Below, piece by piece: positions 24,757 to 36,009 of a stretch of 64,000 nt of DNA. Numbering within the stretch: the first letter of the stretch is position 1; each line of letters opens with the position of its first letter. The notes beneath the pieces are model-generated. The model saw only the letters and a program-made list of their open reading frames with translations, was not told the origin of the DNA and ran no database searches. Origin of the DNA: Pseudocercospora fijiensis CIRAD86. Lineage: Eukaryota > Ascomycota > Dothideomycetes > Mycosphaerellales > Mycosphaerellaceae. A program made the translations under genes and the position numbers. The stretch covers positions 1,330,267 to 1,394,266 of the forward strand of contig NW_006921542.1 in assembly GCF_000340215.1 (NCBI RefSeq), written 5' to 3'.

Positions 24757-25525
24757 TGTGCAATCGACTCAGTTGGGCTGGTAGCGTGAGCTCTGACGTA
24801 GTCGGCGAGGGAGGTAGTCTCCTCGGTGGACTTGGTAGAGTTGTAGCGGAGGAGCTTGGCAAGAGCCTAGCGGTTCTGGGTGTCCTCGTGGATACCGAGC
24901 TTGATGTTCTTGCTGAAAGGACTATAGAACTTGTCGAATTGCTCCTTGTCTTCGGCAATCTCCTAGCGGTTCTGGGTGTCCTCGTGGATCCCGAGATTGA
25001 TGTTCTTGCTAAAAGCACTATAGAACTTGTTGAATTGCTCCTTGTCTTCGGCAATCTCCTAGAAGAGCTCGAGAGTCTTCTTAACAATGTTCTTCTTAAT
25101 AACCTTTATAATCTTGTTCTGTTATAGAGTCTTACGGGATAGGGTAAGTAGGAGATCCTTAGAGTCGACGACACCCTTAACGAAGGAGAGCTAATCTAGG
25201 ACGAGATCGGTAGCATTATTAGTAATAAAGACACGGCGTACGTAGAGCTTGATGTTGTTCTTAGTCTTCTTCGCCTCGAAGAGGTCGAATAGTGCGCGCT
25301 TTAGAACGAAGAGGATAGCGCGGAACTCGAGCTAACCCTTAGCGGAGAAGTGCTTAACTGCGAGATAGTCTTCCTAGTTATTGCTAAGCGACTTGTAGAA
25401 GGCACCGTATTCTTCTTGCGAAATGTCTTATAGGTTGCGACTCGCGTCTAGATAGGCTTAGTCTTGTTAAGCTCTTCCTCCTTAATCTTAGACTCCTTAA
25501 TCTTCTTACGAGGGCGAAAGGCGGC
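24757..25525 (-). pseudogene. Hsp90 middle-domain relic
   Basis: On the minus strand the sequence reads as the Hsp90 chaperone from just after the charged linker through the middle domain. Motifs in order are [111 protein letters not shown] and LAKLLRYNSTKSTEE. The N-terminal ATPase and C-terminal dimerisation domains are missing. There is a frameshift before QEEYG, and stops mostly replace Trp or Gln. A 96-bp (32-codon) segment beginning [14 protein letters not shown] is duplicated in frame at 24866-24961 and 24962-25057, which normal Hsp90 does not have. RIP is heavy on the right and light on the left. Not functional. Confidence 0.95.
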
Positions 25526-25528
25526 GTC

Positions 25529-25612
25529 GTAGCATCGTAGCATCGTAGTATCGTAGCATCGTAGCATCGTAGTATCGTAGTATAGCGGCATCGTAGCATC
25601 GCGGCATTCGCT
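25529..25612. repeat. 8-bp tandem repeat
   Basis: About ten copies of CGTAGCAT/CGTAGTAT lie immediately 5' of the minus-strand Hsp90 relic. Confidence 0.9.
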
Positions 25613-25804
25613 ATAGTTGCGTTCTTGCAACTAGTAGCGTTAATTACGGGATTGTTTCGTTCTAGCGATAGGCAGCTTAAAGGCGATAGTGTTGCGTTCT
25701 TAAGACAGGCAACGTAAAAGGTAGAATGTTCGCAGAAGAAGATACGAGAAGTAGGGAGGCCTATACGTACTAGATTGTCAATATAGCACTTCTAACCGTA
25801 GCGA

Positions 25805-27115
25805 CAATAACGCAATCTTTGCTCCTTTAAGTTCTTTTTAATATATCTTTTTATATAGAGGAGTTATAGCTTAACAATGTAGAACAAAAATACTCTAATT
25901 TGTATTTATTTTTAGAAAATAATAAAATTTCTAGTCGTTACCTATTGAATTTATAGGCTATATAGCCTAAAAGTCTAATTTAGAAGTTTAACAATTTTAG
26001 CATTTTTTAGGCCTTAGCATACTATTTTTAGTAATCTAAAATCTAGATCTTATAGTTTCATCTTATAAAAATCTAAATCTCAATTTATATATTATTATAT
26101 AAACTATTAGTAATATAATCTAGAAAGGAATATTATTTTCTTACTATATTCTCGTTAGTTTATCTTTTTATTTAGAAGAGCTATAGCTTAGTAATATAAG
26201 ACAAATATACTTTAACTTTTATGTATTTTTAGAAAATAACTAAAACTATTATAGCTATATACTAAGATTAGCCTAAAACTCTTAGGTAAAGATTTTAAGA
26301 TTTTAGTATTTATTAAGCCTTAGTATACTATTTTAGTAATCTAAAACCTAGACCTAAAAGTTTTACCTAGTATAAATATATTTTGGGATTCTTATTTTAA
26401 TACGCTTACTATTAGTCTTAAAATCCTAAAGCGAATATTCTTAACAATTGTAGGCTTAGCAATTTAAAGTTTACAATTCTTAAGAATATTCTTTTCTAAG
26501 TTATAAGACTATTTATAGCTTATTTAAAGTAAAAGCTTTAATATAGTTTCCTACTAGGTGAAACTATTAGGTTTAGGTTTTAGATTACTAAAAATAGTAT
26601 ACTAAGGCTTAAAAAAAGCAAAAGTCTTAAAATCTTTATTCTAGAATTTTAGGCTAATCCTAGTAGATAGCTATAACAATTTTAGTAATTTTCTAATACT
26701 AGATTAAGAACAGATTATTTTTGTCTTATATTACTAAGCTATAACTCGTCTAAAGAAAAAGATATACGAAAGGGAACCTAAGAAGAATTTAAGTTTTAAA
26801 TTCTAGATTATAGAACTAATAGTAGCTATATTACGAGAAAAATCTCAAAATAGATTTTTATTAAGTAAAACTATAAGGCCTAGTTTTTAGATTACTAAAA
26901 ATAGTATATTAAGACTCAAGAAAACGCTAAAATTCTAAAATCTCTAACTTAGAGTTTTAAGCTATATAGCTTATTAATTTAGGAGGCAACGACTAGAAAT
27001 TTTAATATTTTCTAAAAATATATATAAATTAGAGTATCTTTGTCCTATATTATTAAGCTATAACTCCTCTAGATAAAAAGATATATTAAAAAGAACTTGT
27101 AGGGGCAAAGATTGC
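25805..27115. mobile_element. 1.3-kb palindromic foldback element
   Basis: The left arm begins CGCAATCTTTGCTCC near 25810. The right end near 27112 is its inverse (GGGGCAAAGATTGCG). The inverted similarity continues through both arms (for example the left GAGGAGTTATAGCTTA against its complement near 27060, and AGTCGTTACC against its complement near 26990) to an axis near 26460. Each arm has two related modules: the outer and inner parts both carry a TATCTTTTT...AGCTATAGCTTA-type block, the inner pair lying near 26160 and 26760. No ORF is present. It is AT-rich and RIP-altered. It looks like a non-autonomous foldback or MITE-like element, possibly one copy inserted in another. Confidence 0.85.
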
Positions 27116-27447
27116 GTTGTGAATTCTTCATTGACAATCTGGTGTGTATAGAGCTCCGTCGTAGGGGCATTTCTTGGCGGGAGTCGGTAGCTTCCGAATC
27201 TCAACTGCTTCTAACTTGGCGCTTCTCTATCTTGATATCAACATCAACAACCACCTATACAATGCAGCGCACATCGAATTTCTCCTGGCCATGGGCAGTG
27301 TTTACCCTGCACACCTGATTCAATCGCCCGCAGCGCTCACAACGACTTCCTGGCCTCGGCGTACCAGCATCTGTCTCCAAGATCCGGCCAGCATGCAAGT
27401 CATGAATCTGATATGTTCTTCACGAACACTCCCATTTCTCCTGCGAC

Positions 27448-28230
27448 TTACCATATTGCCCACGCAACTCCAGCCGTGCGACCTTTACATCCCTTCTTCC
27501 ACGGCAGACGCGGCGATGGCGAGCGAGGTGGCGGTGATGGTGGTGGTTGTGGTGCTGCTGCTGCTTTCTGCATATTGTGGGCGATCATCACCCGACGGTG
27601 GTAGGCACGCAGACAGCCGGCTGAATTTGGGGTTAGTGGGAGGGTAGTATAATGAACAGGTGATGGCGATGGTGAAGATGACGGCGATGGCGCGGATGCC
27701 GTGGTGTCGGTGTTCATACTGCATAGTGACAATATACGGTCGGGACAATGAAGTTGAATGACCGAAGCCTCCTCCGAGTCCGGAAATTCATGGGCCTGCT
27801 GCTGCTGCTGCTCCTGCGGAGCCGCCAGTGCGAACACTTCTTCATCTTGTTTCTGGAAGCCCAAGGCATCTTCCATCTCCTCGTAGAGAGCGAACTCGGC
27901 AGCGTCTCAGCACAGCGGTGAATGCTGTTGGCCACGGCGAGGTGTTGATGTCGCTTGGAAAGAAAGCAAAGGTGAGGGAGAAGGAGGGAGCGTGTTCTGA
28001 GAGTTCATAGAATATGGCTGAGGCTCTGGTAGAGCGCCGCTTATTATCACAGGGACTGTCACATCAGGACTCATCATCGCAGGGTTATGGCCTTCGCCCA
28101 CGCCTTCGCCCTGTCGTGAACCATTGAAATCCACCACTTCCACCCCATCCCCGTCGATCTCAATGAATTTCCAGTCTCTCCATTCGTAACTGCAGCATCC
28201 AGAGGGCTACGATTGGCACCAACACCTTGG
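27448..28230 (-). CDS. possible gene, uncharacterised
   Basis: On the minus strand a coherent reading runs from about 28230 (SYEWRDWKFIEIDGDGVEVV) through SPDVTVPVIISGALPEPQP. A TGA near 27905 follows, and then the same gene appears to continue as AAEFALYEEMEDALGFQKQ with a QQQQQ run and a Pro-rich end, stopping at 27448. An unseen intron around 27910-27960 or a disabling stop would explain the break. No domain is recognised. Confidence 0.35.
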
Positions 28231-28318
28231 GTACGCTCTCTAGCACCCGTACCATCCGTGCTGTCTCATTCGTCGATCGTATCGTCGTTCATTCTGGGCC
28301 CAGCAATACTCTCTTTAT

Positions 28319-29450
28319 CTAGCACTTCCGAGCGCTGGCTTTGATTTTCGACTTCGCACCGGCTCTTACCTTCTTTTTGAACAGCTCCTGGACTGCCAAA
28401 AAGACGAAGCTAAGAGCCCGACCCACATGATACAAGGCACGCAGCTTCTTTGGACCATGCTGGCTGATGTTCTGGAAGATTCGCCGAGCATTCAACTTCC
28501 ACAACAGATCTTCGGTCGAACCGCCCTCGGGCAGCTCCGGGTGGACTGAAATGTTGGATGTTCTCCAGTTCTCCTGGTTCGTATTGCTGCCAACAGCGTA
28601 GGTTCCGCGGCGACTAACTGATCGATGATGGTTGTCATAAATCATGACCCGCTGGCGTGAGCAACGCGCTGTCGGCGATGAGCTTGAGCTGTCTTTTTCA
28701 CGAGTCTCTGGTTGGAGTGGAATGAGCTACAGATGCCCATGGCACTGAGATGGGGACAACTCGAGCCTCAATACCGCTGGTGTACCGGTAGGATGCGATC
28801 TGCTTGCCAAACCAGGACGCTTTCGTCAATGCCATCGAGTGCCCAACAATCTGGGTACTGGTCATGATTTGCTTCCGCATGCGATGATGCTTAGTGGTAA
28901 TGGCGTCCTCCTAGGCGTCTTCGTCTCCAGAATCGTCTCTATCAGCAGCAGCTTTCGTGGCAGCCTTGGCCTTGAGTCTCGCTTCAATCTTGTTGCCACT
29001 GAAGCTTTGAGTGGGAACGAGATTGAGCAAAAGAAGGTACTGGCTGGATCGAGAGTCTTGATCAATTGGTCCATTGCTACGAGCTTCGGTGTATCGCCTT
29101 CTGCAGGATCGGCAATATGCTCTGGGTCGTACTCATCGATGAACTTCCTGCCAATGAGTCCCTCCGCTCTTTGCGCGATCCTCGAGTGCTTAGAAGACCT
29201 TCAGCAGGCAGTCCCTTGTTCAGAATCTGCTTGCAGCGGATGCCGTACTCGTGGGTACCAAAATCACCAACATGCCTTGCAACAAGCTAGGTAATTGAGA
29301 AGTGCTGCTCATCAAGAAGCTTCAGAACCATCCCACACTTCTGATGTTGGGTCGCTCGTGTCTTTCTCTTCTTCCGATGCATGGTCTTCTTCGGTTCCTT
29401 GCAGCAGACAGAATAGCATCATCAGCAGGAATACCTTTGGATTGTGAAGC
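28319..29450 (-). pseudogene. decayed gene of unknown function
   Basis: Minus-strand reading in several frames gives segments that look truly coding: LKLLDEQHFSIT*LVARHVG and FGTHEYGIRCKQILNKGL near 29330-29200, RKFIDEYDPEHIADP near 29140, and a final 108-codon segment at 28645-28319. The segments are joined by frameshifts and a TAG at an apparent CAG. I do not recognise the family. DNA here is otherwise not strongly RIP-mutated. Confidence 0.4.
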
Positions 29451-29957
29451 GGTCCGCGAATTTCTAATGTGCTCGATGGTCTGGGGGCCAGGTTTCTACC
29501 TTTGCACGCTCGGTCGTGGGTATGGTATCGTTATTCCGATGTCTCGTGCAGTTTCCTGTTGGTCGAAAGTGCGCTTGAGTTGCTTGCCGAGCCGTAAGAA
29601 GGGTAAAGAGTTGAAATTCGTAGACGTGACACGCGGAGACGGCGCGTGGCTTCCCCAGATCCATTCGTGACTTCTGGCCCCATCCCTGGGGGTCTGACGA
29701 GAGAGCGGGACGACTTTTGGGATCCGCGGCGCCCTTTGCCTCCTGCTCGACGAGAGCGTGCCGTGAGCGCGATATTTTAGGCCTTGTTCTTGAAGCATAG
29801 GAGCGACACTCGCTGGTCCATCGTCGCGGCGCCTTGCAGTGTTCGTAATAGACGGCTGATGTGGCCTGGGACATCGTGTCGCTGCTTCGCCTTTGGAACG
29901 ACAAGACATAGTCTGGGCGAAGGGGCACGAGAAGAAATAGGAGAAGTACGCGAGCTC

Positions 29958-30512
29958 CTAGTGCTTTGCCATTCTTACTGTATGTCGACCGCCGATGAGG
30001 CTCCTCATCATCCTCCCAACCCGACTCCCACTCTTCTTCCTCTCAGGCATAGTCATGTCGTGGGTTGTAAGCAGGGCCAAGCTCGCTATGGCCTTCTTGC
30101 TTGATTTCATGGCATGGTCATCGCTCATCTGATCGACTTGCTCTCGGACTTCTGGCTCCAAGTGATCCTCATCGGATTCTTCTTTATCCTCGTCCCTACT
30201 CTCTTCTTGGGCAGGATGCTCGCGTCGAGTAATGGTGGGTGTCTGGCGAGAGCGGGAGCAGCGGGACTCAGCAGCATTTTTCACAGCTTCTTCTTCCTGG
30301 CGCTGGCGCCTACGCTGGTCGCGATGAAGCTGATTCTTGCGGTCCGCGATCTCTCGGTTATGAAAACCACCAGCATCGGATTCCAAGGATGGTGCAGAAC
30401 TCCGCCGCGTGTCGCTGACGCAGCTCATCTCAATGTCCCGATTCAAAGCTATGGTTGCGGGAGTGTGTAGGTGCTTCGAGTGCAGAAAGGGAATGTTGAG
30501 ACAAGAAGACAA
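29958..30512 (-). CDS. possible charged coiled-coil protein, uncharacterised
   Basis: A 184-codon ORF with an Arg/Gln/Glu-rich central helix (DQRRRQRQEEEAVKNAAES) followed by an acidic stretch (EDKEESDEDHLEPEV). It may be a fragment of a larger decayed gene, since a further minus-strand frame (29928-29464) follows. No domain is recognised and no introns were confirmed. Confidence 0.35.
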   Translation of the reverse strand: MSSCLNIPFLHSKHLHTPATIALNRDIEMSCVSDTRRSSAPSLESDAGGFHNREIADRKNQLHRDQRRRQRQEEEAVKNAAESRCSRSRQTPTITRREHPAQEESRDEDKEESDEDHLEPEVREQVDQMSDDHAMKSSKKAIASLALLTTHDMTMPERKKSGSRVGRMMRSLIGGRHTVRMAKH

Positions 30513-31104
30513 TCTTCAACGCAATCAGTATCGACAGGAAACGCTGCTGGCTATTGAGGTTGTTCACTGGTGAAGCGTGGTGCAGCACGAGCTGTTCGAT
30601 ACAAGACATAGAGCGTTTCTTATGATGAGGTCTCGCAACCAGTTCCAGAGCGAAACAAATTTGGCGATGGAGTACTCAAACGAAGCCAGCTTGAGGAGGA
30701 TCACATAGTAAGCTCCTCATTCTTCTGCATTCCATGAGAGAGAATGTCATCGGTCATGCATTGATTGGAGATGATCTTCTCTTACACATACTTGGTTGTG
30801 AATAGGCGTTGGCTTGATTCGGGCTGCTGTGAGTCAGGAGTATCTGCCTTAGAAAGTCTCACTTTGCATGTTTCTGTGTGAGACGGTGTGCAAAGGAGAC
30901 ACGGAATGTGAATCGGTGTTGCTGGCCTCGCTGGTAGTCTGACTTGCTTTGTTACTGTACTGAGACAGTAGAGGCTGTGTGTCGCAAGCTGTTTCTCGTG
31001 CCTTCGTGACTGCGACAAAAACCGATGATCGGCGGGCCTGTTCATCAACTCATCATTCTCTTCCGCGATTTCGTCGCTGTTCCTCACTCGAACGAACCCC
31101 AAAA

Positions 31105-31821
31105 ATGCGACACCCGTCATCAAATTCTCGCCGATTCCTGGAGAAGGTACCACCACCTGACGAACAAGATCGCCTCGCTTATGATCACTGGAAAATCAAA
31201 GGAAGATTCTTCGCGGACCTCGACACAGCTTTGTTGAGACGCTGGCATACAGCATCAGGTCTGCGCGAAATGCGGGAGCCTGGGACCATCTTGATCAACA
31301 CTGAAAATATTCTTGCTCCATGCCTCGAGTTACTCGAAATGCTCCGCAAGTCAAGTGCGGCGAAAGCCGAAGATGGAAATGCTGAGCTCGATCACATTCA
31401 TCGCACTCACTTCGCAATGCGTATCACAATGTCCGTGATTCAGAATCTCTGCTCGGATAATAGAAACGACAATCTCTTGATGGACTTCTCGGGAAGAAAA
31501 TTGTACGACTTCTTCATCTGGACTCAGGGCCGGCTATATGAAGAGGACTACAACGATGCTCCTCTATTCGCTGACTGCTTTAAGATATGGCTCGAGGAAA
31601 GTATTGTCGGAAAGGCTTGGGCATCGGAGCCGGCACTGGGGGAAGGAGAGGAGTTTCCGATGATAGGAGGAGATGGTGATGCTGCGATGGCGTGGGTTAC
31701 ATTGAGCCAGGCTTCGTCGGCGGCGAAATTGGAGGCAGGACTGTATTGGCGGAATTTGATGCAGGTTCTGTCAGAGGTGAATCCGCTTTCCAAGCCATTG
31801 ATTGCATATGTGTGGTCGTGA
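31105..31821 (+). CDS. uncharacterised protein, 238 residues
   Basis: An intronless ORF. The ATG at 31105 (MRHPSSNSRRFLEKVPPP) is preferred to the GTG-initiated upstream extension. The protein is mostly helical in appearance, with a charged N-terminus and segments such as HWKIKGRFFADLDTALLRRW and LCSDNRNDNLLMDFSGRKLY. There is no signal peptide, membrane segment or recognised domain. It is the most convincing gene between 27 and 36 kb: normal codon use and no stops over 700 bp. Confidence 0.6.
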   Translation: MRHPSSNSRRFLEKVPPPDEQDRLAYDHWKIKGRFFADLDTALLRRWHTASGLREMREPGTILINTENILAPCLELLEMLRKSSAAKAEDGNAELDHIHRTHFAMRITMSVIQNLCSDNRNDNLLMDFSGRKLYDFFIWTQGRLYEEDYNDAPLFADCFKIWLEESIVGKAWASEPALGEGEEFPMIGGDGDAAMAWVTLSQASSAAKLEAGLYWRNLMQVLSEVNPLSKPLIAYVWS

Positions 31822-33145
31822 TGGCAGGAGGGCTGCTCCATGACGGCCAGTATATTAGTCCAGGGCGGGAAGTGTCCATGAAACGGTACTTACAGTTAGA
31901 GTGAAAATGCCAACCCAAAACGCGGTCTCTCCACTGATCCTTGCTATGCCAGCGAGCCTTTCCATCGCTGACTTGTCAGTCCTGGAACGTCCGAAGGCAA
32001 GCCTTGCAGCAGTGCGGCGCTTTCTTGCACCTCATCTCGAGTATGAGATTTGCTTTTACGATGACGACAAGTATGTCATGAAGGCGCTTTGCAGCATTGC
32101 AGCCTGCGAGAAGGATTCCGTTGCTTCCGCTACCGGTCTGTCCCAAGAAAGTAGATTTGAGCATTGTTTCACGCAAGAATGCGAGCTGTCCAAGTCCTGG
32201 TAGGCTGGGCTTCATCCCTTCCCGTCCTTGGTGCAGCAGTTCTCCTTTGTCCTTGTTATCCTTTTGCTATGCTCATCACATACTCGGGCAGGACCATGAC
32301 CGCCCACTTTGGATTTCGAACGACGTTCTTCGCTCGTCTCCCATCTCTTACCAAAAGCATACTTCGCCTCGCAGACTGCTGCCGCATGCGCAGAAAAGAC
32401 GCGAGTCTCCTCCTTGTTCGCACTCACAGCCTGACTGACATCGATTGTCTGTCTCGTATCGCTTACTTGTCCATCACTGCCTCCTCCTGCTGGTCTCGGT
32501 TGACTCTGCTTCTGCTCTCGAGCCCGATGTACGTATGCTGTTCCGCGCTTCAGCCTGTGCTTCGAAGGATTTCCTTGCTCTCTCGGTCACCTTGTTATGG
32601 TGAGAAGTCGCATGGCGATCAGGCCGAGCAGCAGCAGCTTTTGCCGTAGCCGGATGCCCTTCTGGTTTGGCTACCCTTTCAGCCATAGACTTCTCCTCGG
32701 TGTGTGTCGCTTGGCAGCCATCTGCTGCTCTTTCTCGCGTGCCTTTTCAAACTCGGCAATGTCCCTCGCTTGCGCCTTCATCTCCTTGCCGCGCCTCCTC
32801 TCCCTTTCGTTGGAGCCTCGCCTTGATCCCGCGGTACCGAGTTTTTGTGGATTCTATGGGCGTGGCACAGTGATCTTGGGGAAAGGATGTTATGGGCGGC
32901 GAGCATTGCAGCGGAGGTGATGCTATGCATGGGTCCGTGGGGACAGCATTGGACACCTGGTGTGAGTGGCTGTCTTGCCAAAGCCGAGAAGACACTCGAA
33001 CAGCTGCCGGAAACCCTTGAAGCTCGAGTTCAAGGGACGATCCGATCCGTTACCCGCTGCCGACCGGAATTCCTGCTGGCTGTTGGCGTGAATCGCATCA
33101 TCGAGGCAGCACTATCTCGGTTCGCTGCGGACACGGACAGCTAGA
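31822..33145. other. decayed coding DNA, no intact gene
   Basis: Short plausible fragments are scattered on both strands. A plus-strand piece lies at 31901-32203, a minus-strand basic Ala/Arg/Glu-rich stretch at 32870-32220 in shifting frames, and a plus-strand piece at 32845-33144 (LPETLEARVQGTIRSVTRCR). None makes a complete gene. I read these as relics. Confidence 0.4.
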
Positions 33146-33151
33146 CCTTCA

Positions 33152-33475
33152 AGCGATGTGTAGGCACGATCTGTATGCGGTCGCCGCCAAGCCGATCCCA
33201 GCCGTGAGCGGTCATCACAAGCGCAGCACAGCATTGCCCACCGCACCTCAGCGCCAGAGCAAGCAAAGCACGCCATTCACAGCGCCAGCCTCCAGCCCGT
33301 CGAACAGCTGGAACGACATGTAGGCACGATCTGCATGAGTTCAGTGAAGCCGATCCGAGCTGCGAGCGATCATCACCAGTACAGCACACCATTGTACTCG
33401 CGGAGATACCGCATCCCAGCGTCAGAGCAAGCAAAGCAGACGATCAACAGCGCCAGCCATCAGCCACCAGCCCGC
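33152..33475. repeat. about 160-bp tandem duplication
   Basis: Two diverged copies, each with TGTAGGCACGATCTG near the start and CAGAGCAAGCAAAGCA near the end (about 33152-33314 and 33315-33475). Confidence 0.7.
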
Positions 33476-33951
33476 CGCTCGCAATCCGTATCGCCATCGC
33501 ACCGTGCGCCCTCCCCCTTCTCACACAGTGAACTTAAGGTGGAGATCCGTTCTGTGGGTAACGTCTGAGACTGTGCAGGCGGAGAGTCGGAGAGCGTTGG
33601 AAAGAGAACAACTACACTTGAAAGAGGAGAGAAACTTGTATACCCAGAAGCTGTACGCTGAGAGGAGTTGATAATGCACAATCCATTCACGATGTCGGAC
33701 TCTGCGATTGAGATAGGCTATAGCAATGCCATCAGACTCTGCGGCGTCATCCATCAACGTTTTACCTACCGTATGCTCTTTCCCCCAAACCCCAAAGTAA
33801 GCCAGACCTTGGCGCTCTCATCACACATATCACCAAGTTGGGACTCGCTTGAGCGGACAAGAGCGTCACGATATACTCGAGAAGAGACAGAGAGAAACAT
33901 CGTGTGCCGTGATACAGCCCTTGCCCAAAACACAGAAAGCAACACCGACCA

Positions 33952-34170
33952 CCCAGTATGGTACAGTACAGTGTTGAGCTCAAGCCGAACACCGAGGGAG
34001 AGCCAAACTCGCCCGCCCAATATGATACAGCCCAAATCAAGTCAACGCAAACGCAACCCACCCAGTATGGTACAGTTTTGAGCTCAAGCCGGACACCAAA
34101 AGCAAAACCAAACTCGCCCGCCCAAAATGATACAAACCAAAGCAAAGCAACGAAAACGCGAGCCACCCAA
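33952..34170. repeat. 109-bp tandem duplication
   Basis: CCCAGTATGGTACAGT starts copies at 33952 and 34061, each continuing through GAGCTCAAGCC and AACTCGCCCGCCCAA. A partial third copy begins near 34160. A/C-rich sequence to about 34345 follows. No gene. Confidence 0.75.
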
Positions 34171-34344
34171 TACTCATACACTGAAAACGCAAAGCAAAGC
34201 ATCCACCCAAATCCAAACCCAACCCCGAAAAACCAGAAAGCGAAAACCAAACCCAACCTCCCACACCCACAAAACTATCCAAACTACCCACACAACCCAG
34301 CAAAGCAACCCTACTCGCTTGCGCGCCCACAAAAAATTGAACAA

Positions 34345-35978
34345 AGGCTATCCTCACAACGGACTGCAGATCCTTTGTGAAGCGACCAGATTTGTTCGGG
34401 GGCTCAGCTTTCGGAAAACTGCGAAATTGCTAGGGCGTGGTGTGGATTGGTAGCCCTAGGGGAACGGGGGTGGAGTCTGAGATTGGGAAGGAGAGAGAAG
34501 GGAGGGGAAGGGTAATGGGTTTAGTGACATGTGCTAGTTGGTTGATGGGTTCGATGGCGGCCGCCAAGAGTTTGGGGATTGAGGACAGGAAGTTCGGGGG
34601 ACGGGTAAAGGAGGAGCGAATGAGAGGTTAAAGGAGAACTAATCAATTAACGAACATAAATCCACAGTTATTATCCATCCGCAATATTATTATAAATTGC
34701 CAATAACAACTGCCGCCTTTCCACATTGCACATCTACCAGATACGCCTCCCACGCATAATCCTAGAACAAGTACAAGCACCAAAACCCAGCCCTCGGAAA
34801 TCACTGAGCTGGCCAGACTCAGCGGAGCCCTGAAGACAGGATGCGTGCCTCATGGCTTGGCCTTAGGTAACCAGCATGGACATGATTCTCCACCGCTACC
34901 TTCTATGCTCCTCTGAGTCGCGCTCCTCCCGGCATTCACTTCCGTCACGCCTGTGCGCCCAGCGGAGGTGGCAAGTGGGCAGATCAAGCTCTTCGCCGGC
35001 CTTCTACGCTCCTCCACATCTCCCTCCTCGTCTCCCTCCTCACGGTACCCACCTTCCCTGTCCCCGCGTACCCGGTGGAGATAGCAAGCAGACAGGGCAA
35101 GCTCCTCACCGACCTTCCATACGACAATCAGGCTTTTGCTCGGCGCGATAGACAGATGGGAGTGGTGTGGGCCAGTTGGAGTAGCAGGGAACAAGCAATG
35201 AGATCAGTCACAGTCATTATGGCTTAGCGCGGTGCACAAATGGGCGTAGGCCGGTTGGAGTGGTATGCTCATCTGACTACCCTCTCTACACTCGCTCACT
35301 TTCGGGCAAGGGTGATCAGTCCTTGAACAAATGGGAAAGGAAGAGCAGGAAACAAGCAATGAGATCAGTCGCGGCCATAATTGCTCAGCGCGGTGCACAA
35401 ATGGGCGTGGGCCGGTTGGAGTGACTCGCTCACAGTCGGGCCAGGGTGATTAGTCCTTGCACAAATGGGAAACGAGGAGCAGGGAACAGGCGATGAGATC
35501 GGCCACAGCCAGGCTTGCGCAGAGTCGTTGTTGTTGGATGGTAGCGGCGTTGAGCAGGGCTTGATCTGCTCGTCGTCGGCCTGGGGATAGTATGCGTGCT
35601 GCTCAAAGGGAGCCTGCTGTGGGATTGTTGTAGTAGCTGTTTTCATGATCAGTACGGCATCGCAAATGAGCTGGATTCGAGATCCACGAACACTTTGGGA
35701 TTCTCAAGATCGGGTTCTTTTCCCTTAATGAGGTAGTTCCTGTGATGCTTTGCGCACGCCAGACAGATTGATGTTTGAAGAGACAGGGCTCATCACACGT
35801 TGCGAGCAAGCATGTCAAGGCGTCCTAAGACATAGCTGCTGCGAACAGCACGGCTGGATGCAAAGGCGCCCCTTGTGATTCAGCGTGTGCTATGCTCCGA
35901 GACGCACAGACAGATTTGGGGAGGCGATGGGGCAAGCGAGCGAGTTACGACAAGTCCAATCACTCTACACTAGGGCTT
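34345..35978. repeat. gene-free interval with diverged tandem duplications
   Basis: A unit containing AACAAGCAATGAGATC-like sequence and GCGCGGTGCACAAATGGGCG recurs with starts near 35181, 35346 and 35479. A separate ~130-bp pair with CTCCTC...GGTGGAGATAGCAAG-like ends lies at about 34890-35150. The short minus-strand ORFs here are translations of these units and I do not accept them as genes. Confidence 0.6.
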
Positions 35979-35999
35979 ATGTGGCTCGAAGAGCCACAT
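35979..35999. other. perfect 9-bp-arm hairpin at the satellite edge
   Basis: ATGTGGCTC, a GAA loop, then GAGCCACAT. It lies at the junction between host-like DNA and RIP-mutated satellite, so it may be an element end or a chance palindrome. Confidence 0.7.
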
Positions 36000-36009
36000 G
36001 AGAAGCCTA

